A stretch of DNA of 64,000 nt from Rhizobacter sp. Root404 (GCF_001425865.1 NZ_LMDS01000001.1:248001-312000), one strand, 5' to 3'. Shown: positions 52,742 to 62,074, counted from the stretch's first letter. Notes: generated by a model not told the origin, from the sequence alone. Numbers and translations: made by a program.

Positions 52742-53299
52742 TCAACCCGCGCTGCTCATCTTCGCAGCGACGTCGTCCGTCGAATTGCTCCGACCGAGCA
52801 TCTGCGAGCCGAGCAACGCGCCGATGGCGCCCATCACGACGGACACCCACAGCGGATTGGCGCGGGCGATGTCCGCCGCCGCGTTGATTTTCGGTCCGAC
52901 CTGATCGAGCGCGGCCTGGGCCTGCTCGCGCACGGTGCTCCAGGCTTCGCTCGCCTTCTCCGCCACGTCGTTGGTGGTGCGACGCGCCTCCTTCGGGGAC
53001 GGCAGCGCCGCGCTCAGCTTGCGGCCGAGATCGCTGATCTGCGCGCGCAGTTCGTCCAGTGCGTCGCCGGCGCTCTCGCGGGTCGAGCGCGGGACCGTGC
53101 GCAGCACGCTGGGGGCGGAAGGACGGTCGTCGCGCGCCGCCACCGAGATCAACGCGATGAGTCCGGCGCCGATCGCGGCCGAAGTCAACACTGCTGCCAG
53201 CGGGTACTCGTTGACGATGTCGCTGACGGCCTCGGCCGCGCTGGTGGGCACATTGGCGGATGCGTCGCTGTCGTCGGTGTAGGTCGGGTCGAGGTTCAT
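52742..53299 (-). CDS. Small membrane protein, two transmembrane segments
   Basis: A 185-residue protein. An acidic N-terminus (MNLDPTYTDDSDASANV) leads to a hydrophobic segment (PLAAVLTSAAIGAGLIALISVAA, split by the two Ala-rich halves), an amphipathic helical centre (RAQISDLGRKLSAALPSPKEARR) and a C-terminal hydrophobic segment (LWVSVVMGAIGALLG). This resembles small stress-associated membrane proteins of the YqjD/ElaB/DUF883 kind, without a firm match. Neighbours are the IclR gene and the DoxX gene. Confidence 0.65.
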   Translation of the reverse strand: MNLDPTYTDDSDASANVPTSAAEAVSDIVNEYPLAAVLTSAAIGAGLIALISVAARDDRPSAPSVLRTVPRSTRESAGDALDELRAQISDLGRKLSAALPSPKEARRTTNDVAEKASEAWSTVREQAQAALDQVGPKINAAADIARANPLWVSVVMGAIGALLGSQMLGRSNSTDDVAAKMSSAG

Positions 53300-53434
53300 G
53301 GCAGCTCCGGGAAAGTGGGCCGTGCGGCGCGACGGCGATGCGCCATCCTGCCCGCACCCGAGGCGCGGGGGTGCAAGTCGAAGGCGCGATGAATTGCAGG
53401 ACGCGTCCGACGCCGACCGGTCAGCGGGCCGGCA

Positions 53435-53920
53435 TCACGCGATCCGCAGTGCCCGGTCGGCCGACCACCTGCCGGCGCCGCGCCCGGTCAGGTACAGCAG
53501 CAATGCGGCCCATGACAGGTGCGTCGGCCACGCATCCGGGTACACGAACAACTGGATCGTCAGCGTCATGCCGAGCAGCGCCAGCGCCGAGAGCCGCGTC
53601 AGGAGTCCCAGCACGAGCAGGATCGGGAACAGGTGCTCGGCATACGTGGCCAGATGCGCCGCGATCTCCGGCGGCACGAGCGGCAGCCGGTACTCGGTGC
53701 GGAACAGCTCGAAAGTGCTGGCGGTGATGGTCAGCAGCCCCTCGACCTTGGTGCGGCCGGACAGGAAGAAGATCGCCGCGATCGCCAGGCGGCAGGCGAC
53801 CGCCAGCAGGTCGTGGCCGATCCGGCGCGAGAGTCCTTCCGCGAGGCCGTTCCAGCGTGCGCGCAGGCCGCGGGGCGCGTTCGCGAGCGTCGTGGCGGTG
53901 GCCGTGGTCGATGGGTTCAT
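53435..53920 (-). CDS. DoxX family membrane protein (BufD-like)
   Basis: A 161-residue DoxX/DoxD-type inner-membrane protein with four hydrophobic segments ([64 protein letters not shown]). The conserved arginine/lysine [11 protein letters not shown] follows the first helix. It is the last gene of the DUF2282-DUF692-DUF2063-DoxX operon, matching the BufD position, and overlaps bufC by ATGA. The role of the DoxX protein in such systems is not established; a membrane step in metal or redox handling is plausible. Confidence 0.85.
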   Translation of the reverse strand: MNPSTTATATTLANAPRGLRARWNGLAEGLSRRIGHDLLAVACRLAIAAIFFLSGRTKVEGLLTITASTFELFRTEYRLPLVPPEIAAHLATYAEHLFPILLVLGLLTRLSALALLGMTLTIQLFVYPDAWPTHLSWAALLLYLTGRGAGRWSADRALRIA

Positions 53921-54696
53921 GGGTGGTTTCCGTTGTTTGGGGTCGGGCCGACGGTCAACGCGCCGGCCGACAGGAGTTGTGAAAGCAGGGCCGCGATGTC
54001 GAGCTCGGGCGCGTGGCCGAGTGCCGCGCTGGCCGCCTGGGCCAGCGTCTGCCCGTCCGCACAGGCGTCGAGGAAGACGCAGCCGCTGGCCTCGAGCGGC
54101 TGCCGCTGCACATCGGCTGCCGGGCGCGTCAGCAACGCGCCTTCGCCATGCCAGACGAATGCACCGGGCGGATCGATGCCTTGTCGGCTGGTCGACCAGA
54201 TCGAATAGACCGGCAGGTCGGCGACATGGCACCAGCGCGCGGCCGGGTGCGGCGCGAGTCGTGTCGCGCCGAGCTGCTCGGGCGACAGTTGCGCGAGCCG
54301 GGCCGCCTCGACCGCGCTCGCGTCCGCGGCAGTGTGCGCTTCGATCCAGAGCCGGTCGAGACGGGCGACGCCGGGCAAATAGGGCAGTTCGCGCGCCGGC
54401 TCGAACCCGGCGAGGAAGTCCGCGAAGCGTTCGCCGTACATCAGCAGCCGGCCATCGTGCGGCGGGTCGGTCCGGACGTAGGTCGCCGAGGCGGCGCGGA
54501 ACCAGTCGCTGCCGACCAGCCGCGCCACGCTCGGGAAGTTCGCCTGCAGCGCATCGATGCAGCCGCTCATCACGGTGTTGCGGCAGACCGCGAACGCCGG
54601 TTGCGCGGCGAGCGCCGACGACGCGAGCGGATCGAACAGCGACGCGACGAAGTCGGCCTGGAACGCCGCAAGAGACGACCCGCTCACGGCGCGCAT
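53917..54696 (-). CDS. bufC: DUF2063 protein, partner of the MNIO enzyme (BufC)
   Basis: A 259-residue protein. The N-terminal DUF2063 domain begins [19 protein letters not shown] and includes [20 protein letters not shown] and [20 protein letters not shown]. It is the substrate-recognition partner of DUF692 enzymes: it binds the precursor peptide so that the paired MNIO enzyme can modify it. The N-terminus overlaps the DUF692 gene by 13 bases, and the end overlaps doxX by ATGA. Confidence 0.88.
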   Translation of the reverse strand: MRAVSGSSLAAFQADFVASLFDPLASSALAAQPAFAVCRNTVMSGCIDALQANFPSVARLVGSDWFRAASATYVRTDPPHDGRLLMYGERFADFLAGFEPARELPYLPGVARLDRLWIEAHTAADASAVEAARLAQLSPEQLGATRLAPHPAARWCHVADLPVYSIWSTSRQGIDPPGAFVWHGEGALLTRPAADVQRQPLEASGCVFLDACADGQTLAQAASAALGHAPELDIAALLSQLLSAGALTVGPTPNNGNHP

Positions 54697-55532
54697 CCGC
54701 ACGTTTCGGCGAGGCGCCTCAGCTCGGCGGCGGCCTGCGCGCCTTCGGCCAGCAGCACCTCGAACGCGGGCAGATTGCCGTCCCGTTCGATCAGCGTCGG
54801 GCGGGCTCCGACGCGCTCGATCAGGTGCCGGTAGAGGCGCCACACGTCGGGAGCGACCGGCGCGTCATGCGAGTCGATCAGCAGCGCCTCACCGTGCACG
54901 GCGTCCGCCGTGTGACCGGCGAGGTGGACCTCGACGATGCTGTCGGCCGGGAACGCGTCGAGGTAGGCGCGGGCGTCGAAGGCGAGGTTGCGCGACGAGA
55001 CGAACACGTTGTTGACGTCGAGCAGCAGCGTGCAGCCGGTGCGCCGCACCAGTTCGCGCAGAAAGCCGATCTCGTCCCACGCGTGGCCGTCGATGCGCAG
55101 ATAGTGCGACGGGTTCTCGATCGCGATCGTCCGGCCGAGCGCCGACTGCAGCTGGTCGATGTGCGACGCGATGCGGCGCAGTGCCTCGTCGCTGCGCGGG
55201 AAAGGGAGGAGGTCCGGCAGGTGCATGCCGTCCCAGGCGGACCACGCCAGGTGCTCCGACACCAGCGCCGGCTCGACGCGCCGCACCAGCGCGGCCAGCC
55301 GCGCCAGGTGCGCCGTGTCGAGCGGTGCCGCGCCGGCTAGCGACAGCGACACGCCGTGCAGCGACAGCGGATGCGCCCCGCGGAGGGCATCCAGCAGCCG
55401 CAGGCGAGGCCCGCCGGGCACGAGGTAGTTCTCCGCATGCACCTCGAACCACAGGCCTGCGGCCGTGCACGCGAGTGCCTCGTCGACGTGCTCGGGCTTG
55501 AACCCGAGGCCCGCAAGCAGGGGCGAGGTCAT
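54684..55532 (-). CDS. bufB: DUF692 multinuclear iron oxidase (MNIO, BufB)
   Basis: A 282-residue TIM-barrel iron enzyme of the DUF692/MNIO family. The iron-ligand regions are all present: [53 protein letters not shown] and [13 protein letters not shown]. Such enzymes oxidise cysteines of a RiPP precursor; in bufferins they form thiooxazole-type heterocycles. The start [12 protein letters not shown] is 17 bases after the DUF2282 gene. Confidence 0.92.
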   Translation of the reverse strand: MTSPLLAGLGFKPEHVDEALACTAAGLWFEVHAENYLVPGGPRLRLLDALRGAHPLSLHGVSLSLAGAAPLDTAHLARLAALVRRVEPALVSEHLAWSAWDGMHLPDLLPFPRSDEALRRIASHIDQLQSALGRTIAIENPSHYLRIDGHAWDEIGFLRELVRRTGCTLLLDVNNVFVSSRNLAFDARAYLDAFPADSIVEVHLAGHTADAVHGEALLIDSHDAPVAPDVWRLYRHLIERVGARPTLIERDGNLPAFEVLLAEGAQAAAELRRLAETCGCAP

Positions 55533-55549
55533 GCCCGCAGCCCGGTGGG

Positions 55550-55840
55550 TCAGGACTTGATCTCGGTCAGCGAGCCGGTGCCCTTCGGCGTCTTCATCGT
55601 CGTGCAGGTGCCGGCCGGCACGTTCTTCCAGGCGTTGCCCTGGTAGTCCATCTTCGACGTGCCCGCGCAGGTGGTGCCGGCGCCGGCCTTGCAGTCGTTC
55701 TTGCCCGCGAGAGACACGCCGTAGCACTTCTCCATGCTGGCGGCCATCTTGTCGGCCATGGGCTTGCTGTCCTGCGCCATGGCGGCGCCGGCGGCGAGTG
55801 CAGACAGGGTGAAGGCGGTGATGGCGATCGAACGGTTCAT
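55550..55840 (-). CDS. bufA: DUF2282 precursor peptide, bufferin (BufA1-type)
   Basis: A 96-residue secreted peptide. The signal peptide is [18 protein letters not shown], cut near AMAQ. The mature part carries four cysteines in the DUF2282 pattern: [14 protein letters not shown], then [15 protein letters not shown], and VPAGTC. A DUF692 enzyme and its DUF2063 partner are encoded directly downstream. By analogy with bufferins, the modified peptide is periplasmic and binds copper. Copper binding here is inferred from the family. Confidence 0.9.
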   Translation of the reverse strand: MNRSIAITAFTLSALAAGAAMAQDSKPMADKMAASMEKCYGVSLAGKNDCKAGAGTTCAGTSKMDYQGNAWKNVPAGTCTTMKTPKGTGSLTEIKS

Positions 55841-55893
55841 GTGAAGCTCCGGTGGTTGATGGGGAACGCGCCCGACGGCACGCTCGCCACTAA

Positions 55894-55919
55894 CTCGTTC
55901 GAACCGGGCTTCGGGTTAC
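55894..55919 (-). promoter_or_regulatory. SigF/ECF-type promoter of the bufferin operon
   Basis: On the minus strand GTAACC, 16 bases, CGAG. The reported recognition element of the Caulobacter SigF-type ECF sigma factor, which controls the homologous bufferin operons, is GTAACC-N16-CGAA; the match differs in one base with identical spacing. It ends 54 bases before the bufA start. No sigF or anti-sigma gene is in the window. Confidence 0.7.
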
Positions 55920-55928
55920 ACCGCCACA

Positions 55929-55943
55929 CGCAAAATTTTTGCG
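55929..55943. promoter_or_regulatory. Palindrome between norM-like gene and bufA
   Basis: CGCAAAA-T-TTTTGCG, a perfect 15-base inverted repeat around one base, 10 bases upstream of the SigF-type element. It lies between the MATE gene stop and bufA. It could bind a regulator or form the end of the MATE transcript; the loop is too tight for a classical terminator. Confidence 0.35.
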
Positions 55944-55958
55944 CCATGATTGCCGGCT

Positions 55959-57314
55959 TCAGCGCAGCGCGTCGTCGGCGGCGCGGCGCAGGCCGATTGC
56001 CAGACCGACCGACACCAGCACCAGGCCGATCACCAGCCCGATCCAGAACCCGAACACGCGCATCGGCTCGCCGTCCAGGCCGTGGTACCCGAGCCAGGTA
56101 CCGATCGGCACGCCCACTGCCCAGAACGCGCCCAGCATCAGCACCATCGGCATCAGCGTGATCTTGTAGCCGCGCAGCGCACCGATCGCGCAGACCTGGG
56201 TCGCGTCGAACAGCTGCCAGAACGCCGCGAACAGCAGCAGCGTGGCCGCGAGTGCACGCACCGCAGCGTCGGCGCTGTAGACCGCCGCGATCTGGTGCCG
56301 CAGCAGGATGATCGGCACGATCGCGAGCGCCGCGATCACGAGTCCGAGCGCAATGCCGATCCACGCGACCCGTTGGGCGGCGAGCGGGTCGCGCGCGCCG
56401 AGCGACTGGCCGACGCGGATCGTGATCGCCGCCGACAGGCCCATCGGCAGCATGAACACCATCGCGGCAAAGTTCAGCGCGATCTGGTGCGCCGCGATCT
56501 GCACCTCGCCAAAGCGGCCGACCAGCACCGCGATGCTGGAGAACGCCGCGACCTCCGCGAACCCGGTGGTCCCCATCGGCACGCCCAGCCGCAACAGGCG
56601 CAATTGCGCCGCGCGGGTCGGCAGCGCCCAGTCGCGCCACAGGTAGTACGGCTTGTAGGCTGCGGCCCGGCGCGTCCAGAAGAACAGCAACAGCAGGCCG
56701 ACCCACATGCCGATACCGGTCGCCCAGCCGCAGCCGGCGCCGCCCATGGCCGGCAGCCCGAAGTGGCCGTAGATCAAGACCCAGTTGAGCAGCGCGTTGA
56801 CGCCGAGGGCAACGAACGACAGCACCATGATCGGCGTCGTCTGGTTGATGCTCGACGAGTAGAACGCCAGCGACCGGTAGACCAGCGCAGCCGGCATGCC
56901 CAGGCCGATGCCCCACAGGAACACCGTGGTGCGTTCCGCGAGGTGGGGCTCGATGCCGGCGAAGGTCAGCACCGCCGGGGCGAACGGCACGAGCAGCAGC
57001 GGCGCGAGGCCGAACAGCGCGGCCAGCCAGATGCCCTCGCGCGCGTCGCGCACCACGGCCGCGTGGTCGCGCGCGCCCACGTGGTGGGCGATGATCGGCG
57101 AGACCGCCTGCACCGTGCTCGACAGGCCGACGAACATCGGGATCCAGAGTGCGACGCCGATCGCGACGACCGCCTGCTCGGCCGCGCCGGCGTGGCCCGA
57201 CATCACGGTGTCGAGGAAGCCGACGAGGATCTGCGCGATCTGCGACAGGATGATCGGGCTCGCGAGGCGCAGCAGCGAGCGGCTCTCGCGAATGAATCGG
57301 GCAGACGGGGTCAT
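55959..57314 (-). CDS. MATE family efflux transporter (NorM-like)
   Basis: A 451-residue polytopic protein with about twelve transmembrane segments in two similar halves (SLLRLASPIILSQIAQILVG and LLRLGVPMGTTGFAEVAAF start them). MATE proteins use a Na+ or H+ gradient to export cationic drugs or dyes. The start MTPSARFIRE is used; the frame is open much further upstream but not related. It precedes bufA on the same strand by 118 bases, with its own promoter between. Confidence 0.9.
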   Translation of the reverse strand: MTPSARFIRESRSLLRLASPIILSQIAQILVGFLDTVMSGHAGAAEQAVVAIGVALWIPMFVGLSSTVQAVSPIIAHHVGARDHAAVVRDAREGIWLAALFGLAPLLLVPFAPAVLTFAGIEPHLAERTTVFLWGIGLGMPAALVYRSLAFYSSSINQTTPIMVLSFVALGVNALLNWVLIYGHFGLPAMGGAGCGWATGIGMWVGLLLLFFWTRRAAAYKPYYLWRDWALPTRAAQLRLLRLGVPMGTTGFAEVAAFSSIAVLVGRFGEVQIAAHQIALNFAAMVFMLPMGLSAAITIRVGQSLGARDPLAAQRVAWIGIALGLVIAALAIVPIILLRHQIAAVYSADAAVRALAATLLLFAAFWQLFDATQVCAIGALRGYKITLMPMVLMLGAFWAVGVPIGTWLGYHGLDGEPMRVFGFWIGLVIGLVLVSVGLAIGLRRAADDALR

Positions 57315-57449
57315 CGGGAAGGGACGGAAGGACAGCCCGCGATGATGGCGCACTCCCGAGTCCGCGGTTAGGGTCGGCCCGGTGGCGCGCTCGGCACCGA
57401 GCACGCACAGTCCACCGGTTCTTCCATCGAACCTCCCGGAGACGCATTC

Positions 57450-58427
57450 ATGCAGAAGAAGCCCATGCCCATCCTTCTCGGCGCTGTCGCGGCTTTCACG
57501 CTCGGCCTGTTCAGTGCCGTGGCGCACGCGGCCTGGCCGGAGCGGCCCGTCACGCTGATCGTGCCGTGGGGCGCCGGCGGCGGGACCGACGCGACGGCCC
57601 GCATCATCGGCTCGCTGCTCGAGAAGGAGCTGGGGCAGCCGATCAACGTCGTGAATCGCACCGGCGGCAGCGGCGTCGTCGGGCACCAGGCCATCGCGGC
57701 CGCCGCGCCGGACGGCTACACGATCGGCTTGATCACGGTCGAGATCGCGATGATGCATTGGCAGGGCCTGACCGAGTTGTCGGGCGCCTCGTACACGCCG
57801 ATCGGCCTCGTCAACTTCGACCCGGCCGGGCTGCAGGTGCGGGCCGATGCGCCGTACAAGACGGCCAACGACCTGATCGCCGCGATCAAGGCCAACCCCG
57901 GCAAGTTCAAGGCCTCGGGCACCGGGCAGGGCGGGATCTGGCAGCTCGCGATCGCCGGCATGCTGAAGGATCTGAAGGTCGATCCGACCTCGGTGCCGTG
58001 GGTGCCGTCGAACGGCGCCGCGCCGGGGCTGCAGGATCTGGTGGCCGGCGGCGTCGAGATCGTGCCCTGCTCGCTGCCCGAGGCGCGCTCGCTGATCGAC
58101 GCCGGCAAGGTCAAGAGCCTGGCGATCATGAACGACACGCCGTCGACGCTGTACCCGAACGTGCCGACGTTGAAGGCCGCGACCGGCAGCGACTGGAAGC
58201 TCGGCGCCTGGCGCGGCATCGCGGCGCCGAAGAACCTGCCGGCCGAGGCGAACGACAAGCTCGTGGCCGCCATCAAGAAGATCGCGGCGAGCAAGGAGTA
58301 CACCGAGTTCATGGCGAGCCGCGGCTTCGGCGTCGTCTACCGCGGTCCCGACGACTTCGCGAAGTTCATGGCCAAGTCCGATGCCGATCTCGGCGCGACG
58401 ATGAAGGCCGTCGGCATCGCGAAGTAG
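57450..58427 (+). CDS. tctC: Tripartite tricarboxylate transporter substrate-binding protein (TctC/Bug)
   Basis: A 325-residue periplasmic binding protein. The signal peptide ends LFSAVAHAAWPERPV, and VPWGAGGGTDATARI is the Bug-family signature at the start of the mature part. It delivers a carboxylate to the TctAB permease. CGGAGACG precedes the ATG. tctB starts 9 bases after the stop. Confidence 0.92.
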   Translation: MQKKPMPILLGAVAAFTLGLFSAVAHAAWPERPVTLIVPWGAGGGTDATARIIGSLLEKELGQPINVVNRTGGSGVVGHQAIAAAAPDGYTIGLITVEIAMMHWQGLTELSGASYTPIGLVNFDPAGLQVRADAPYKTANDLIAAIKANPGKFKASGTGQGGIWQLAIAGMLKDLKVDPTSVPWVPSNGAAPGLQDLVAGGVEIVPCSLPEARSLIDAGKVKSLAIMNDTPSTLYPNVPTLKAATGSDWKLGAWRGIAAPKNLPAEANDKLVAAIKKIAASKEYTEFMASRGFGVVYRGPDDFAKFMAKSDADLGATMKAVGIAK

Positions 58428-58436
58428 CCGCGCGTC

Positions 58437-58919
58437 GTGAAGCTCAACGACGCGCTCTGGGGCGCCGCGCTGGTGGTGTTCGCCGGGCTGCTGTTCGTGC
58501 ATGCGCAGGGCTTCCCGGCGATCCCGGGCCAGTCGGTCGGCCCGGGTGCGCTGCCGAAGGCGCTCGCCGTGGGCCTGGCCGTGTGCGGCGCGCTGCTGTT
58601 CGTCAACGGCTTGCGCGCCAACGCGGCGGCCGGCGGCCTGCCGTGGGTGGTGCTGCCGGACTGGTTCGCCTCGCGCCCGCAGCTGCTCGGCTTCGCGGTG
58701 CTGGTGGCGATCAACCTGCTGTACGTGCTCGGCGTCGACCGCATCGGCTTCGTCATCACTGGCTGGATCTACCTGGCGGCGCTGATGCTCGTGCTGCGGG
58801 TGCGGCCGGTGTTGGCGAGCACGGTCGCGCTCGTGATGACGCTGCTGATCCACTACTGCTTCTACAAGCTGCTGCGCGTGCCCCTGCCCTGGGGTGTGTT
58901 GCAGCCCATCGCATGGTGA
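58437..58919 (+). CDS. tctB: Small permease subunit TctB
   Basis: A 160-residue membrane protein with four hydrophobic segments, the small subunit of the tripartite tricarboxylate transporter. GTG start (MKLNDALWGAALVVFAGLLF). tctA follows eight bases later. Confidence 0.9.
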   Translation: MKLNDALWGAALVVFAGLLFVHAQGFPAIPGQSVGPGALPKALAVGLAVCGALLFVNGLRANAAAGGLPWVVLPDWFASRPQLLGFAVLVAINLLYVLGVDRIGFVITGWIYLAALMLVLRVRPVLASTVALVMTLLIHYCFYKLLRVPLPWGVLQPIAW

Positions 58920-58926
58920 CGTCCCG

Positions 58927-60423
58927 ATGAGTGGCGCCTGGTCGCAGGCCTTCGCGATGGTGTTCGACCCGTACACCATCCTCGTGATGCTGGGGGCGTC
59001 GGTTTTCGGCCTGTTCGTCGGCGCGGTGCCGGGCCTGACCGCGACGATGGCGACCGCGCTGCTCGTGCCGGTGACCTTCTTCATGGCGCCGATCCCGGCC
59101 ATCGCGGCGATGGTCACCGCCACTGCGATGGCGATCTTCTCCGGCGACATCCCCGGCTGCCTGCTGCGCATGCCCGGCACGCCGGCCTCCGCGGCCTACA
59201 CCGACGAGGCCTATGCGATGACCCGCAAGGGTCTGGCCGAGACCGCGCTCGGCGCCGGGCTGGTCTTCTCGGCGGTCGGCGGCCTGTTCGGCACCGCGGT
59301 GCTGATGATTGCGGCGCCGTCGCTGGCCGAGTTCGCGCTCAAGTTCAGCTCGTTCGAGTACTTCTGGCTGGTGCTGATGGGGCTGACCTGCGCGGTCTTC
59401 ATCTCGAGCGATCGCCCGTTGAAGGGCCTCGTCACCCTGTTCTTCGGTCTGCTGATCGCCAGCGTCGGCCTGAACAACCCGGCGGCGTTCCCGCGCTTCA
59501 CGTTCGGCAGCACCGAACTCCTCGGCGGCGTCGGCCTGGTGCCGCTGATGATCGGGATGTTCGCGGTCTCGGAGATCATCCGCTTCGTGGTCGACACCTC
59601 GCCCTCGGCGCTGCTCGTCGAAGCGCAGGTCGGCAACGTCTTCAAGGGCATGTGGACGCTGGCCAAGAAGTACCCGACCCAGATCCTGCGCGGCAGCGTG
59701 CTCGGCACCATCGTCGGGGCATTGCCCGGCGCGGGCGCCGACATCGCGGCCTGGATGTCGTATGCGATGAGCAAGCGCTTCTCGAAGGAGCCGGAGAAGT
59801 TCGGCACCGGCCACGTCGAGGGCATCGTCGAGAGCGGTTCCGCCAACAACAGTGCGCTGGCCGGCGCGTGGATTCCGGCGCTGGTGTTCGGCATCCCGGG
59901 CGATTCGATCACCGCGATCGTGATCGGCGTGCTGTACATGAAGAACATGAATCCGGGCCCGACGCTGTTCACGACCAACCCGCAGAACATCTACGCGGTG
60001 TTCCTGCTGTTCATCATCGCGAACCTGATCATGCTGCCGCTGGGCTACCTGTGCATCAAGGTCGCCAAGCGCATCCTGAAGGTGCCGCGCGACATCCTGA
60101 TGCCGGTGATCCTGCTGTTCTGCGTGGTCGGCGCGTTCGCGATCAACAACACCGCGTTCGACATCGGCGTGATGCTGATTGCCGGCGTGGTCGCCTACCT
60201 GCTCGAGCAGAACGACTTCCCGATCTCGCCGCTGATCCTCGGTGTCGTGCTCGGCGGGATGCTGGAGGAGAACCTGGTGTCGTCGCTGATCAAGTCCAAC
60301 GGCAGCGCGTTGGCCTTCTTCGAGCGGCCGATCGCCGCGACGCTGGGCGTGGTGACGATCCTGATCTGGCTGTCCCCGCTGCTGCGGCGCCGGCGCGGCA
60401 GCGCTCGGCCGCGGCCGGCCTGA
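58927..60423 (+). CDS. tctA: Large permease subunit TctA
   Basis: A 498-residue polytopic permease. The signature GALPGAGADIAAWMSYAMSK (TctA PGxGA motif) is near residue 265, and GDIPGCLLRMPGTPASA is the matching N-terminal motif. ATG at 58927 (MSGAWSQAFAM) is preferred over the upstream ATG. It completes a tctCBA operon of about 3 kb. Confidence 0.93.
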   Translation: MSGAWSQAFAMVFDPYTILVMLGASVFGLFVGAVPGLTATMATALLVPVTFFMAPIPAIAAMVTATAMAIFSGDIPGCLLRMPGTPASAAYTDEAYAMTRKGLAETALGAGLVFSAVGGLFGTAVLMIAAPSLAEFALKFSSFEYFWLVLMGLTCAVFISSDRPLKGLVTLFFGLLIASVGLNNPAAFPRFTFGSTELLGGVGLVPLMIGMFAVSEIIRFVVDTSPSALLVEAQVGNVFKGMWTLAKKYPTQILRGSVLGTIVGALPGAGADIAAWMSYAMSKRFSKEPEKFGTGHVEGIVESGSANNSALAGAWIPALVFGIPGDSITAIVIGVLYMKNMNPGPTLFTTNPQNIYAVFLLFIIANLIMLPLGYLCIKVAKRILKVPRDILMPVILLFCVVGAFAINNTAFDIGVMLIAGVVAYLLEQNDFPISPLILGVVLGGMLEENLVSSLIKSNGSALAFFERPIAATLGVVTILIWLSPLLRRRRGSARPRPA

Positions 60424-60430
60424 CCTCGGC

Positions 60431-62074
60431 TCAGGCGCCGCTGCAGGACATCGTAGCGCCGGAGACGATAGGCGCGGCGCCGAAACAGCTGGCGTCGGTG
60501 AGCGGTGCGCCCTGGCTGGTTATGGCTTCGCAATACACGTTCATCGTCGTCGTCGGCTGGGTCTTGATCTCCAGCGGCTTGTAGCCCGTGGCGGACAGGG
60601 CGAGCGAACGCAACGACACCCGTCCGATGGCGCCGCCCGAGGCGGTTCGCGACACGGACGAGCCGTCGGCGCGCAGGCCGGAGTAGGTCGTCGACACGCC
60701 GGTTCCTTCGCCGATGCGCACGCCGTCGGCCAGGGTGCCGGTCACGGAATTGCCGTCGACCATCACGTCGCGCACCGCCAGCTGCGTCGCCAGCGTGTCC
60801 ACCTTGCGCTCGTCGTCGAAGATGAAGGCGTGGATCTCGATCCCGCCGTGATACGTGCGCGAGACCGTGGTGGGCCAGCCCGCCGGGGTGTAGAGCGGCG
60901 TGGTGGTCTGCACGTCGCTGATGGAGTTGCCCTGGACCAGGACGTTCGAGACGCCCCAGGTCACGTAGTTGGCTTCGCGGGCGATCAGCACGCCGGCCGC
61001 GAGCGTGGTGCGCGCGATGCGGTTGCTGCGGATCGTGATGTCCGCGCCGCCGACGACGCTGATCCCGCGGCCCCAGTACTGGCCTTCCACGTCGTTGTTC
61101 GAGACCAGCACGTTGCGCACGCGCTGCAGGTCGACGTCGGCGGCGAAGGTCGACGACAGCGACGCGGCCGTCTCGGTCATCCAGTCGCCCGTCCTGAGGT
61201 ACGAGACCATCGCGATCATGTCGTCGCCGGTTTCCCGGACGACGTTGTTGATCACGCGGCCGTTGCGCGAGCCGCCGGTGACGTGGATGCCGTCCGACAG
61301 GCTGCGCCGAACCTCGTTGCCGTCAACGAGGAAGCCGTCCGCGCGGTAGACGAAGATGCCCGCCGACGACGCGCTGTTGGCCAGCGCCGTGCCGGGGTCG
61401 CCGCCATTGATGACGTGATTGCCGCGAATGACGTTGCCCACCAGGTGCGAGGTCCGGTCGACCCGGTCGAAGATCGCGATGCGCGACTGCCACGGCGCCC
61501 CGAGGCGCGAGCCGGTGACCGCGGTCAGCGTGAAGTTGTAGATGCTGGCGCCGTCGGCGGAGAGCATGACGGCCTGGTCCTGCGCGTTGGTGGCCTTGAG
61601 GGTCGCGCCTTCCGACCACAGCACCGCACCGGGCACGCGCACGTTCAGGCGCTGCGAGTGCAGGTAGGTGCCCGCCGGGAAGACCAGCCACTGGCCGGGC
61701 TCGAGGGCGTCGAGCCCGGCCTGGATGGCGGCGGTGTCATCGCGTCCGTCGTCCGGGACGGCGCCGAAGTTGCGAACGTCGAGCGCGTCGGCGGGCTTCG
61801 CCGGCGCGGCAGCCGCGGTGCAGCTGGCGGTGCTTGGCGTCGGCGCAGGGGCTGGCGCGGGCGCGGGCGCCGGGGCCGGGGCCGGGGCCGGGGCGGTGCC
61901 GATCGGCGTCGTCCTGATGCGGCGCGCGAGCGCCTGCTCCATGCCATCGGCGGCCGGTGCGGTGCCGTCGGCACCGCCGCAGGCGGTCAGCGCGGTCATC
62001 ACGAAGGGAACGAGCCAACGGCCACGGTGCTGGCTTTTGCGAATCGATTCGGGGGAAAAAGAGAGGGGGCTCAT
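60431..62074 (-). CDS. Right-handed beta-helix lipoprotein
   Basis: A 547-residue secreted protein. The signal peptide ends LTAC and begins a lipoprotein (CGGADG). Next comes a (PA)n linker of about 20 residues, then the start of a pectate-lyase-like parallel beta-helix (VRNFGAVPDDGRDDTAAIQAG) and many helix coils (IRGNHVING, VNNDVEGQYWG-type turns, SNRIARTTLAAGV, DGNSVTGTLADGV). Such proteins often act as polysaccharide lyases or epimerases. It is divergent from the exopolysaccharide genes, consistent with exopolysaccharide processing. Substrate unknown. Confidence 0.85.
   Translation of the reverse strand: MSPLSFSPESIRKSQHRGRWLVPFVMTALTACGGADGTAPAADGMEQALARRIRTTPIGTAPAPAPAPAPAPAPAPAPTPSTASCTAAAAPAKPADALDVRNFGAVPDDGRDDTAAIQAGLDALEPGQWLVFPAGTYLHSQRLNVRVPGAVLWSEGATLKATNAQDQAVMLSADGASIYNFTLTAVTGSRLGAPWQSRIAIFDRVDRTSHLVGNVIRGNHVINGGDPGTALANSASSAGIFVYRADGFLVDGNEVRRSLSDGIHVTGGSRNGRVINNVVRETGDDMIAMVSYLRTGDWMTETAASLSSTFAADVDLQRVRNVLVSNNDVEGQYWGRGISVVGGADITIRSNRIARTTLAAGVLIAREANYVTWGVSNVLVQGNSISDVQTTTPLYTPAGWPTTVSRTYHGGIEIHAFIFDDERKVDTLATQLAVRDVMVDGNSVTGTLADGVRIGEGTGVSTTYSGLRADGSSVSRTASGGAIGRVSLRSLALSATGYKPLEIKTQPTTTMNVYCEAITSQGAPLTDASCFGAAPIVSGATMSCSGA
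61856..61894. repeat. GCCGGG hexanucleotide repeat (PA linker)
   Basis: About six tandem copies of a GGCCGG-type hexamer encode the (PA)n linker of the lipoprotein at 60431-62074. Unit number could vary between strains without breaking the frame. Confidence 0.7.

Noticed and set aside
57315..59180. Upstream extension of the MATE frame to 1073 codons
   Set aside because: The extension is antisense to tctC and tctB and has no similarity; the family start is at 57314.
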